Source of the DNA: an uncultured Lachnospiraceae bacterium
GTDB taxonomy: Bacteria; Bacillota; Clostridia; Lachnospirales; Lachnospiraceae
Assembly (NCBI GenBank): GCA_910579615.1
Contig: CAJTUA010000009.1
Coordinates: forward strand, 89,701 to 153,700
Length of the DNA stretch: 64,000 nucleotides
Direction: 5' to 3'
Shown here: positions 27,113 to 35,497 of the stretch, piece after piece
How the letters are laid out: each line of letters begins with the position of its first letter
How positions within the stretch are numbered: position 1 is the stretch's first letter
Translations under genes and position numbers: made by a program
Notes under the pieces: model-generated
The model's input: the letters and a program-made list of their open reading frames with translations, nothing else
Databases searched by the model: none
Told to the model about the DNA's origin: nothing

Positions 27113-27325
27113 TTACTTGCCAAGCATTGCCTCTTCTTGTCTCTTAATCATCTGGCGGACCATCTCTCCACCAACAGAACCATTCTGAGCACTTGTTAAG
27201 TCGCCGTTGTAGCCTTCCTTAAGCGGCACACCAAGCTCGGTTGCAACCTCCATCTTAAAACGGTCCATTGCTTCTCTTGCCTGCGGCACTTCCATTCTAC
27301 CAGATCCAGACTTGTTCCCTGACAT
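27113..27325 (-). CDS. alpha/beta-type small acid-soluble spore protein
   Basis: SASPs coat spore DNA and protect it from UV and heat. The 70-residue protein has the family sequence: KMEVATELGVPL with the germination-protease site region, GYNGDLTSAQNGSVGGEMV and a C-terminal MIKRQEEAMLG. It has a strong GGAGGTGA ribosome binding site and stands alone. Its presence shows the organism makes endospores. Confidence 0.95.
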   Translation of the reverse strand: MSGNKSGSGRMEVPQAREAMDRFKMEVATELGVPLKEGYNGDLTSAQNGSVGGEMVRQMIKRQEEAMLGK

Positions 27326-27653
27326 AATGATTCACCTCCATAATTGTATCATGTGTTTTTTTCGGCACCATTGCCTGTTTCTCGTTTTGCATTCTGATGC
27401 ATTTTTCTGCATGTACTGCAAACGATTTTTTAAGCGATTTCCGTTTTTATCGGTTCGCCGTGTTCCGACAGGGAGCGTTATGTATCTTCCATTCGTTTCT
27501 CGTGTTTCCCTGTCGGATACATTCCGTTCTCTATCGTGATGATATTATGTGCAGGTTGAAAAAAATTATTTCTGGTGAAGCATCAATTTTCACAAGTAAA
27601 TTCTGGTAACTATTTTAATATTCCACATCGAAAACATCCGCTGTATCTTCCTT
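27326..27653. other. intergenic region between SASP and glycerol-1-phosphate dehydrogenase genes
   Basis: This 328-bp AT-rich gap holds the SASP ribosome binding site, a possible sigma-G -10 box (CATGATA, minus strand, 27347-27353), and an 11-bp inverted repeat centred near 27490 (CCGACAGGGA at 27465-27474 with TCCCTGTCGG at 27507-27516). No convincing coding sequence is seen. Confidence 0.6.
27347..27353 (-). promoter_or_regulatory. possible sigma-G -10 box of the SASP gene
   Basis: CATGATA on the minus strand fits the forespore sigma-G -10 pattern CATxHTA. The -35 region is only a partial match and the box is very close to the ribosome binding site. SASP genes are known sigma-G targets, which is the main support. 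Confidence 0.35.
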
Positions 27654-28721
27654 TTAAATATGGAAAATCCGCTGCAAGGCCTTATCCGTTTGTATCACTT
27701 CTTTTGCCTTTTCGCGGTATTCTTCCTCATGCAGATAGGTATGCCGGAATGGCTTGATGGACGGTGCCATGTCAATTGCCTTTATATAATCCTTTACATC
27801 AAGGTTTAATGTCTCCACATAATCAAAAAATCCTGTATCCGACAACACGGTATGGACGCGCTTGTAACGATGGTCCTGCACAATGCTCATCAGATAGGTC
27901 GCAATCCCGACCTGTACACCGTGAAGCTGCGGATTTTCAAGCATCTTGTCAAGCGCATGGGAAATCAGGTGCTCGCTGCCGCTCGTCGGCGCGCTGCTGC
28001 CCGCAATCTCATTGGCGATGCCGCTCATGGCGAGCGAATCCATCAGCTCCTTTAAAAAGAGATTTTCCTTGATATCAGAAAATGGCGTGCGTACAAAACT
28101 GTTGACCGCCTTCTTTGCAATCATCATCGCAAAATCATCCACCTTCGAAAAACCATGCGCCTCCTCGAACAGCCAGTCGTAAAGCGCGGTAATCTTGGAA
28201 ATCATATCCCCGATTCCCGAGTAAAGGAAACGGTCCGGGGCGCTTTTTATCACCTCCGAATCCACCACAATTCCGTAGGCAATCCGCGCGGGAACGGAAC
28301 AGCGCCTTCCATTTACAAGCAAAGAGGCGCTGGCACTGGAAAACCCATCGCTGGAAGATGAGGTCGGTACGCTGATAAACGGGAGCTTTTGCAGAAGGCC
28401 CATGTATTTTGCCGCATCGATTACCTTGCCGCCGCCAAGACCGACCACCGCCTGTGTCTTGTTCGGCAGGCCAAACGCCAAATCCGTGATATCCTCAAGC
28501 CGCACCGTGTCAATCTCCCGGTACTCAAGCACCTCGATTCCCTCACTGCGCAGGGATTCCATCACGGTGCTGCCAAACATGTCAATCAATCCGTTCCCAA
28601 AATAAATAACTACCTTTTCCAACCCGTGCGCCCGCAGATAAGTGCCGATTTTGGCAAGCGCGCCGCCCTCCACTTTCAAAAATGCCGGAATTGCAATGTA
28701 ATTGCGCTGTTTGTCTCCCAT
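27654..28721 (-). CDS. glycerol-1-phosphate dehydrogenase-like (AraM/EgsA family) protein
   Basis: The 355-residue protein belongs to the iron/zinc-dependent dehydrogenases related to archaeal sn-glycerol-1-phosphate dehydrogenase and Bacillus AraM. Nucleotide-binding GGGKVIDAAKYMG, SVPTSSSSDGFSSASASLL and metal-binding histidines (SGSEHLISHALD and LHGVQVGIAT) are visible. It would reduce dihydroxyacetone phosphate to glycerol-1-phosphate. In Bacillus this feeds heptaprenylglyceryl phosphate; the pathway partner PcrB is not in this window. Its own promoter lies upstream. Confidence 0.85.
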   Translation of the reverse strand: MGDKQRNYIAIPAFLKVEGGALAKIGTYLRAHGLEKVVIYFGNGLIDMFGSTVMESLRSEGIEVLEYREIDTVRLEDITDLAFGLPNKTQAVVGLGGGKVIDAAKYMGLLQKLPFISVPTSSSSDGFSSASASLLVNGRRCSVPARIAYGIVVDSEVIKSAPDRFLYSGIGDMISKITALYDWLFEEAHGFSKVDDFAMMIAKKAVNSFVRTPFSDIKENLFLKELMDSLAMSGIANEIAGSSAPTSGSEHLISHALDKMLENPQLHGVQVGIATYLMSIVQDHRYKRVHTVLSDTGFFDYVETLNLDVKDYIKAIDMAPSIKPFRHTYLHEEEYREKAKEVIQTDKALQRIFHI

Positions 28722-28778
28722 ACAATGTACGCCTCCTTTATTGAATTTTCGTATTTATACCTTCATTTCCTGTTTCTT

Positions 28779-28807
28779 AGTATACACGCCCCGCCCCAAA
28801 ATTTCAA
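28779..28807 (-). promoter_or_regulatory. promoter of the glycerol-1-phosphate dehydrogenase-like gene
   Basis: On the minus strand, TTGAAA (28802-28807) is 17 bp from TATACT (28779-28784). It is divergent from the promoter at 28894-28922. Confidence 0.75.
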
Positions 28808-28893
28808 TTTGTTTTTTGTCCCATGAAAGGCACCAAAGCGCCGCCCTAAAAAAAATAATGGCAAAAAACAAAAAATTGTAAGAAATTCTTCCG

Positions 28894-28922
28894 TTGCACG
28901 AATTTTCCGGTTATGCTATACT
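28894..28922 (+). promoter_or_regulatory. promoter of the PQQ-propeller lipoprotein gene
   Basis: TTGCAC (28894-28899) is 17 bp from TATACT (28917-28922), about 80 bp upstream of the TTG start. Confidence 0.75.
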
Positions 28923-29009
28923 TGTCCGTGGCAACAATCACAATTGCATTTCTCTGTCAGTCATTGGGGATGGGATGGAACATGCAAAACTTATCACAGG
29001 AGGCTTATT

Positions 29010-30737
29010 TTGTACAATATCAAAACAAACAAAAAGAAACATGCCCTGTTCATGGCGGGGCTTTTAACCTTCTCCCTTCTTGCGGGCTGCGGTGGGAAAG
29101 GTACCCTTTCCAAACCCGTTGCCGGGGATGATGCTGCCCCGGTATTCAACCAAATGCTCTTAAACGACTACCAAAAGCTCCTTGAAACCGGGGTTCCGAC
29201 AAGTGTTTCAGCGACCGATTCGCGGGTGTTCGGGTTCCGCACCGCCCTTATGGTCAACGACATGGTGCAGGAGGGCGGTTTTTCCAGGACCGAGCCAATC
29301 ACTTTTGAAAATGGCTCCGCCTATACTTCCCTTGAAGGCGTCGTCACCTTCCGCGGCAACAATTACCGCTCCAGTGCCGTCTACGGCATTGCCAACATCC
29401 TGGAAAAGAAATTTGATTCCAAAAAATCCTGGTCCATCAAGACCGGAAAATTGAAAAAGACGGTCAAAAAGGGCTACTGGACCGGAAGCTGCTGGACCGG
29501 ACAGCCGCTCATTGTGCGCTGGGACGAAGCGACCAAACAGGCGATGAATATTTACACAAAGAAAAAAAGCAAGGCTGACCTGACCGAAGTAATTTATGCA
29601 ACTGCGGACGGGCGCATTTACTTCCTTGACTTAGAGGACGGCACGAATACCCGTGATACCATCTCACTCGGCTTTCCAATCAAGGGAACAGGCAGCATTT
29701 ATCCGAACGGCATCCCGCTTTACTTTGTCGGTGCAGGCGATTCGATGGGAAATGACTGTGCGCGCACCTTCGTCATCAACCTTTTGACCGGGCAGGTCAT
29801 ATACGAATATGGCTATGATGATGTATTTTCCGAGCGCACAGACAACGACAATTTCACGGCGTTCGACTCCTCGCCGCTCATTGATGTGGAGACGGATACA
29901 CTCATCCAGCCGGGCGAGAACGGCATTTTGTATATCACGCACCTGAATACAAAATATGACGGCAAAACCGTCACCATCAATCCGGACGAAGTAATCAAAT
30001 GGCGCTACACAACCGACCGCTCCCGCGTGGAGGAAGACACCTACTGGCTTGGTATGGAATCCTCCGCAGTCGCCTACAAGGGCTATCTGTACGTGGCGGA
30101 CAACTGCGGGGATTTAATCTGCCTTGACCTGAACACGATGGAGGTGGTCTGGGTCGCAAACACCTTAGACGACACGAACTGTTCCCCGGTGCTTGAGGAA
30201 GACCCGGAAACCGGAACTGCGTATATTTATCTTTCGACCTCCCTGCACTGGACACAGGACGACACTGCCCGCGGTGATATCCCGATTTACAAATTCAACG
30301 CCGCGACCGGGGAAATCATCTGGCAGCGCACTTATCCGTGCCACACGGTCTCCGGCGTTTCCGGCGGGGTCCAGTCCACAGCGCTTTTAGGGGAAAATAA
30401 CCTTTCCGGTCTTGTGTATTTTACCATTGCCCGCACGGGCGGCGAGAAAAAAGGCAAGATTGTTGCCTTAAATAAGCGCACGGGCGGCGAAGTCTGGAGC
30501 TGTGAAATGTCAGATTATACCTGGTCAAGCCCGATTGCCCTCTACGACAAAGACGGCAACGGCTACGTGATTGTCTGCGATTCCACAGGCAATATGTATA
30601 TGGTGGATGGCCTGACGGGCGAGCTATATGACACGACAAACCTCGGCGGAAACATCGAGGCTTCCCCGGCGGCATTTGAAAATACGATTGTTGTCGGCAC
30701 GCGTGGAAAAAAGATTTATGGGATTGTTGTAAAATAG
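29010..30737 (+). CDS. lipoprotein with PQQ-like beta-propeller repeats
   Basis: Translation most likely starts at TTG 29010, six bases after a perfect AGGAGG. This gives a clean lipoprotein signal (positively charged start, FMAGLLTFSLLAGCGG with the lipobox cysteine at about residue 29). The mature 545 residues carry propeller blades such as IYFLDLEDGTNTRDTIS, LYVADNCGDLICLDLNTMEV and GKIVALNKRTGGEVW, ending GTRGKKIYGIVV. Such repeats bind ligands or act as scaffolds on the cell surface; no catalytic residues for quinoprotein dehydrogenases are evident. The gene is monocistronic, ending at a strong terminator. Confidence 0.82.
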   Translation: MYNIKTNKKKHALFMAGLLTFSLLAGCGGKGTLSKPVAGDDAAPVFNQMLLNDYQKLLETGVPTSVSATDSRVFGFRTALMVNDMVQEGGFSRTEPITFENGSAYTSLEGVVTFRGNNYRSSAVYGIANILEKKFDSKKSWSIKTGKLKKTVKKGYWTGSCWTGQPLIVRWDEATKQAMNIYTKKKSKADLTEVIYATADGRIYFLDLEDGTNTRDTISLGFPIKGTGSIYPNGIPLYFVGAGDSMGNDCARTFVINLLTGQVIYEYGYDDVFSERTDNDNFTAFDSSPLIDVETDTLIQPGENGILYITHLNTKYDGKTVTINPDEVIKWRYTTDRSRVEEDTYWLGMESSAVAYKGYLYVADNCGDLICLDLNTMEVVWVANTLDDTNCSPVLEEDPETGTAYIYLSTSLHWTQDDTARGDIPIYKFNAATGEIIWQRTYPCHTVSGVSGGVQSTALLGENNLSGLVYFTIARTGGEKKGKIVALNKRTGGEVWSCEMSDYTWSSPIALYDKDGNGYVIVCDSTGNMYMVDGLTGELYDTTNLGGNIEASPAAFENTIVVGTRGKKIYGIVVK

Positions 30738-30752
30738 GGAGTATGCATCAAT

Positions 30753-30800
30753 AAAAATGCCATCCGCACACTGCAAAACCAGTGTGTGGATGGCATTTTT
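30753..30800. terminator. bidirectional terminator between convergent genes
   Basis: A 21-bp stem (AAAAATGCCATCCGCACACTG with its complement, one G-T pair) encloses a six-base loop and has A and T tracts on both sides, serving genes converging from both sides. Confidence 0.93.
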
Positions 30801-30824
30801 TATATACATTACCCGTTATAGGTT

Positions 30825-31955
30825 TTAATCGTAGAAATCTTCCCTGTTCTGCCGGTCGCTCGCCCTGCGGTGATAGCGCATTGTCTCTTCACTGCAGCGC
30901 TTCATCAGCTTCTTCGCCGCGAGAGCGTCCTTATTCATAAAGCGCACATCGCTGCCAAAACGGACTTCAATCAGGCGCACATCCGAATTGTCGTAGACCT
31001 CGCCCTTGCCAAAGTACTTGTGGATAACAAGGTCATGCTCCTGGAGTTCCTCAATCTCTGCCCGCAGCGCCTTGCGCTCCTCGCTTTCCCTCGCCGCGTT
31101 CGCCTTGATTTCCTCCGCATTGCCCTGGTCAAGATAGGCATAATCCCTTCCCTCCCCCGCAAACTCCTCGTTCGCCGGCTTTTTGACATAGACATCCTGG
31201 TATACCTGTTCTGCCTGGGTCTCGCGGTAATTCACCTTGGATTTTACCTCTGTCTTTCTTCTGCCGCGGTTATCGCCGCCATCCTCCCCGCCATCCTGAA
31301 TCTTCATCTTTTTGAGCTGGGCCATCTTGCGGCTTGCTGCCTTCCCTGCCTCCTGCGCCTTCTTCGACTTCAGGAAAATCAATGCCGCGCCCGCGAGCAC
31401 TACAACAACCAGTGCCACAATAATACCGCCGTTCACCGTTTTTTCGGATCCTTTTTCCGGCTCCTGCGTCGGTTCCGGGGTCGGTGTCGCCCTCGGGGTC
31501 GGTGTCGCCTCCGGGGTTGGTGTCGCCTCCGGGGTCGGTGTCGCCTCCGGGGTCGGCGTCGGCGTTATCAATATCTGCTTTGAGGTCTTTTCCACATAGC
31601 TGCTCGTACAAAACCCGGTAACCTCATCCCCGTCAATCACAAATATAATATGATACCAAACCTTATCGCCAACCATGTCCTCGCCGATAATCGTCACACG
31701 GTCGCCCGCCTTTAACTGGACACGCTCACCGCCGTACGTCACCTGCTCATTGTCCTGGCCTGCCGCCACGCGGACATTTACTTTGCCCTCCGCGACTCCT
31801 TCATAATAAACATCCGTATAGTCCACGACCTCGGCATACACCGGCTGTACCATCGCCGCGCCTGCCGCGTGGAATGTCAGAGCCGCAAAGCCGAAACAGA
31901 GTCCCGCCCGCAGCACATGATAAAATCCAAATTTTTTATTTTTATGATTGCACAT
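30825..31955 (-). CDS. transmembrane protein: extracellular SH3-like domain, PT-repeat stalk, cytoplasmic PcrA-tail-like domain
   Basis: From the ATG at 31955 (GGGGGAAG upstream) the product is 376 residues. Residues 1-42 look like a signal peptide (VLRAGLCFGFAALTFHAAGA). Residues 45-125 form a bacterial SH3-like region (KVNVRVAAGQDNEQV, LKAGDRVTIIGE). Residues 130-165 are TPTPEA repeats, and 177-196 a membrane helix. The rest is charged and cytoplasmic, with a helix at 285-306 and then VIHKYFGKGEV...IEVRF (310-333), which resembles the C-terminal Tudor-like domain of PcrA/UvrD. I do not know a named family with this architecture. Confidence 0.7.
   Translation of the reverse strand: MCNHKNKKFGFYHVLRAGLCFGFAALTFHAAGAAMVQPVYAEVVDYTDVYYEGVAEGKVNVRVAAGQDNEQVTYGGERVQLKAGDRVTIIGEDMVGDKVWYHIIFVIDGDEVTGFCTSSYVEKTSKQILITPTPTPEATPTPEATPTPEATPTPRATPTPEPTQEPEKGSEKTVNGGIIVALVVVVLAGAALIFLKSKKAQEAGKAASRKMAQLKKMKIQDGGEDGGDNRGRRKTEVKSKVNYRETQAEQVYQDVYVKKPANEEFAGEGRDYAYLDQGNAEEIKANAARESEERKALRAEIEELQEHDLVIHKYFGKGEVYDNSDVRLIEVRFGSDVRFMNKDALAAKKLMKRCSEETMRYHRRASDRQNREDFYD
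31484..31566. repeat. coding tandem repeat for TPTPEA units
   Basis: About four 18-bp units encode the Thr-Pro-rich stalk of the SH3 protein. Units are nearly identical, so copy number may vary between strains. Confidence 0.75.
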
Positions 31956-32170
31956 GTCTTCCCCCGTTCTGAAACGTTCCTTCGGTGAACCTGCTGTTCT
32001 TTGCGCATCCTGCAATAATAAGGCAAAAACTGAGTCTTATGTCCGCCGCACAGGGCATACATGTGCCCTGCAAAAAGACGCGCACAAAAACAGTCTGGCA
32101 GCCTGCGACGTTCCTCACAAACTACCCTACCTTATATTCTACCAGTATCCGCGCAATCTGTCAAAGGATT

Positions 32171-33484
32171 TTATCGATTTTTGTCCATCATATATGTTGC
32201 AAACTGCTGTGCTGTCCGCCCGGAAAGCCCGCCATTACGCATTTCCCACGCATTTGCCTGCTGCCGCAGTTCCTCTTTCGAGAGCCCAAAATTCTGATAG
32301 GGCGCAGCCAGATGCTCCACGATGTCAAAATATTCCTTCTGCGTCGGCGCACCGTAGTTGATGCTCACCCCAAACCTCGCAACCAGGGAGAGCTTTTCCT
32401 GCATCGTGTCGGAATGGTGCAGCTCGTCCTGTGTCATATCCGAACGGTCGCCCCATGTCTCACGGATAAGATGCCTGCGGTTTGAAGTCGCGTAAATCAA
32501 CACATTGTCCGGTTTCGTCTCAAGACCGCCCTCAATCACCGCTTTTAAATATTTGTATTCTATCTCAAACTCCTCAAACGAGAGGTCGTCCATATAAATG
32601 ATAAAGCGGTAATTGCGGTTCTTAATCTGGGAAATCACGGCAGAAAGGTCCTCAAACTGATGTTTGTAAATCTCAATCATGCGCAGCCCCTGGCCATAAA
32701 ATTCATTTAAAATCGCTTTGATGCTCGTGGATTTACCCGTGCCCGCATCCCCGTAAAGCAGGACATTGTTTGCCTTTTTCCCGGCAACAAACGCCGCTGT
32801 ATTCTCAAGCAGACGCTCCTTCTGGCGCTCATACCCGACAAGGTCAGAAAGGCGCACATCGTCCGTGTTCGTAATCGGAACCAGGCTGGCACCTCCCCTG
32901 CGGGAATGCTGCACGCGGAACGCCTTGTTCAAGCCAAGCTTCCCAACACCATAATCCGCGTAAAACCCGGTCACAATCCAAAAAATTTCCTCCGCGTCCA
33001 CCGCCGCCGCAATCCTTTTGCTCAATGCGCGCACCTTTTCACTTACATTGTGGTTGTAGCTGCGCTCGTTCTTCACAACCGCATGGTAATTTGTCACGAC
33101 CGAAAAGCAATTGATGCCAAGCGCTTCCTCAACCGGGGTGAAATCATAGGAAAACAGTTCCTTGAAAATCGCGAAATCCGCTTTTGCAAAAACGTTGACC
33201 GTCCCTTCCTTTGCCCCCGCCTTCTCACAGACCATGCTAAACGGGGTCTCCACACTCACAAGAAGCCATGTCAGGTAATTCTGCCACAAATTCCCGTCAA
33301 ACCCATACTCCGTCGCCAAATCAAGCAAGCGGTGAATCTGGCGGTAAATGCCCTGCACCGCCCCTTCTGCATCGATTGCCCCGCTCCCATACCGCTCAAT
33401 TGTGCACGCAAGCTGGAACAGGATATTCTCCTTCTCTTCCAAGATATTATTATAAACCACAAGCCGCATTAACTTCTTGTACAT
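32171..33484 (-). CDS. DUF815 family AAA ATPase
   Basis: The protein matches the DUF815 family of predicted ATPases. Walker A is LLYGDAGTGKST at about residue 240, Walker B IIYMDDLSFEEFE, and an arginine-bearing segment is IYATSNRRHLIRETW. The N-terminal 200 residues are helical without known domain. I use the ATG at 33484, which follows GAGAGG; a GTG two codons earlier is possible. It is 68 bp downstream of the argS region on the other side (argS ends at 33554) and points the same way. Function is unknown. Confidence 0.82.
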   Translation of the reverse strand: MYKKLMRLVVYNNILEEKENILFQLACTIERYGSGAIDAEGAVQGIYRQIHRLLDLATEYGFDGNLWQNYLTWLLVSVETPFSMVCEKAGAKEGTVNVFAKADFAIFKELFSYDFTPVEEALGINCFSVVTNYHAVVKNERSYNHNVSEKVRALSKRIAAAVDAEEIFWIVTGFYADYGVGKLGLNKAFRVQHSRRGGASLVPITNTDDVRLSDLVGYERQKERLLENTAAFVAGKKANNVLLYGDAGTGKSTSIKAILNEFYGQGLRMIEIYKHQFEDLSAVISQIKNRNYRFIIYMDDLSFEEFEIEYKYLKAVIEGGLETKPDNVLIYATSNRRHLIRETWGDRSDMTQDELHHSDTMQEKLSLVARFGVSINYGAPTQKEYFDIVEHLAAPYQNFGLSKEELRQQANAWEMRNGGLSGRTAQQFATYMMDKNR

Positions 33485-33553
33485 CCTCACACCTCTCTTC
33501 CGCCACTTAACGGTTCACCCGCTTACGGCATCCTCTCACCCTTTCCCCATTCG

Positions 33554-35338
33554 TTACATGCGTTCCGGCGCCTCAAACCCAAGCAACTCTGTGCACACGC
33601 CCAGTATCCGCAGCACCAGTGCAATCAGTGCAATCCAACGCGCCTGTTTTGCCGTATCTTCTTCCACCAGAATCCGGTTCTCATGGTAAAAGCTGTTAAA
33701 CGCATTGGACAGCTCATAAATATACTGGCAGATTTTATGCGGCGCGAGTTCTGCCGCCGCTTTCTCCACCGTATCGGCAAAGCGCGACGCTAAAAGCATC
33801 AGCTGTGTCTCATCTGTGCCACAGCTGTACTCTGACCCCGCAGGCTCCCTAAATGCCGCGTAATCTGGCTCCTTCCCGCTCTGCTCCCGGTATTTTGCGA
33901 GAATCGATTTGATGCGCACCATCGTATAGAGGATGTAAGGACCGGTATTTCCCTCAAACGATGCAAAGCGCTCCACATCGAAAATATAGTCCTTCGATGC
34001 CTGGTTGGAGAGGTCGCCGTACTTGATGGCGGCAAGCCCCACAACCTTCGCCGTCGCGCGCGCCTGCTCCTCATCCATCGTGCGGTTTTCCTGTATCCTC
34101 GCGTAAACCGCATCCTCCACTTCCTTCATCAGATATTCCAGGCGCATCACGCCGCCATCGCGGGTCTTAAACGGCTTTCCGTCCCTTCCGTTCATCGTTC
34201 CGAAACCAATGTAATCTATCTTTGTTTCCGGCGCTACGTACCCTGCCTTGCGCGCGGTGCGGAACACCTGTATAAAATGCAGTTCCTGCCGCTTGTCCGC
34301 CAGATAAATATACTGGTCCGGATGGTAAAGCTTCTCGCGGTCTAAAATGGTTGCCAAATCCGAAGTTGCGTAAATCGCCGCGCCGTCCGACTTGCGCACG
34401 ATGCACGGCGGCAGTTCCTTCGTATCATCCTCCTGCGCAATGTCCACGACGAGCGCCCCCTGGCTCTCGTATGCAATCCCCCGCCCTGCCAGGTCATCTA
34501 TCATTTCCGCAATATACGGCTTTGCATCGCTCTCTCCCTTCCACACGTCAAAATGCACATCCAGATTGTCATAATTTTTGCGCAAATCCGGGAGAGACAC
34601 TGACATAATATGCTGCCAGAGCGCCGTAAATGCCGGGTCGGATTTCTGGATGCGCACCACCGCCTGATGTGCGCGCTCCTTAAATTCCTCATCCTCCTTG
34701 GACTTTGCGCTTGCCGCCGGGTAAATCTCCTCAAGCTCGCCAAGTGTAAATGGTGGCTCGCCTGGATATTCCCCCATGTAGTCTTCTTTAAAATAAACCA
34801 AATCCGGCTGCCTGTCGCGCAGTTCCTCGATAACCAAGCCCATCTGCAGCCCCCAGTCGCCAAGATGGATATCACCAATCACTTGGTTGCCCATAAAGCG
34901 CTTCATCCGCTTGACCGACTCGCCGATGATTGCCGAGCGCAGATGCCCGACATGAAGCGGTTTTGCCACATTCGGTCCGCCGTAATCAATGACAACCGTC
35001 TGCGGATTGTCCAGTGTAACACCAAGCTTTTCCTCCTCTGCCATCACGCCAAGCTGGCCGCAGAGAAATTCACTCGCCAGTGTGATATTGATAAATCCTG
35101 GCATGACCGCCTCACATTTTGCAAACATCGGGCTATTGCAGCAGTTTGCCTCAATCTTCCTTGCAATCTCAATCGGCGCGAGCTTATACTGCTTTGCCGC
35201 CGCCATCGCGCCGTTGCACTGATACTGGCACAAATCCGGGCGGTTTGAAACGGAGACTATCCCATATTTTTCCTCGTACCCGCACTCCGAAAATGCCTGT
35301 TTCATGCGCTTTGTCAATTGTTCCATTATCTTTTCCAA
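33554..35338 (-). CDS. argS: arginyl-tRNA synthetase
   Basis: ArgS charges tRNA-Arg with arginine. The 594-residue protein has the ArgS-specific N-terminal domain (YGIVSVSNRPDLCQYQCNGA), the class I HIGH motif as HVGH in AKPLHVGHLRSAIIGES, and the KMSK-region equivalent in GKPFKTRDGGVM. The anticodon-binding domain ends the protein. The likely start is TTG 35338, which matches the length of related enzymes and has GAGAGG upstream; ATG 35326 is the alternative. A structured repeat lies just upstream. Confidence 0.96.
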   Translation of the reverse strand: MEKIMEQLTKRMKQAFSECGYEEKYGIVSVSNRPDLCQYQCNGAMAAAKQYKLAPIEIARKIEANCCNSPMFAKCEAVMPGFINITLASEFLCGQLGVMAEEEKLGVTLDNPQTVVIDYGGPNVAKPLHVGHLRSAIIGESVKRMKRFMGNQVIGDIHLGDWGLQMGLVIEELRDRQPDLVYFKEDYMGEYPGEPPFTLGELEEIYPAASAKSKEDEEFKERAHQAVVRIQKSDPAFTALWQHIMSVSLPDLRKNYDNLDVHFDVWKGESDAKPYIAEMIDDLAGRGIAYESQGALVVDIAQEDDTKELPPCIVRKSDGAAIYATSDLATILDREKLYHPDQYIYLADKRQELHFIQVFRTARKAGYVAPETKIDYIGFGTMNGRDGKPFKTRDGGVMRLEYLMKEVEDAVYARIQENRTMDEEQARATAKVVGLAAIKYGDLSNQASKDYIFDVERFASFEGNTGPYILYTMVRIKSILAKYREQSGKEPDYAAFREPAGSEYSCGTDETQLMLLASRFADTVEKAAAELAPHKICQYIYELSNAFNSFYHENRILVEEDTAKQARWIALIALVLRILGVCTELLGFEAPERM

Positions 35339-35367
35339 GGTGATATATTCCTCTCTTTCATATTTTT

Positions 35368-35490
35368 AGTTCCGCAGCTTCCCTACCAGCACCCATTTAA
35401 TCACGGAAAAAGCTTCTGCTCACATGGTTCGCATAACCTTTTTCCGGGTACTGTCCGGGAAGCTGCTGTTTTTTAGTTCCGCAGCTTCCC
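35368..35490 (-). repeat. structured intergenic element, locus A (one full, one partial copy)
   Basis: The full copy (35368-35474) has outer arms GCAGCTTCCC (35374-35383) and GGGAAGCTGC (35457-35466). An inner stem joins CGGAAAAAG and CTTTTTCCG. A second copy is cut to its first 16 bases (35475-35490), ending just after the fabV stop. On the plus strand the 3' arm is followed by TGTTTTTT, but both flanking genes are on the minus strand. It belongs to the same family as the elements at 37295 and 60607. Confidence 0.8.
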
Positions 35491-35497
35491 GCACCTT

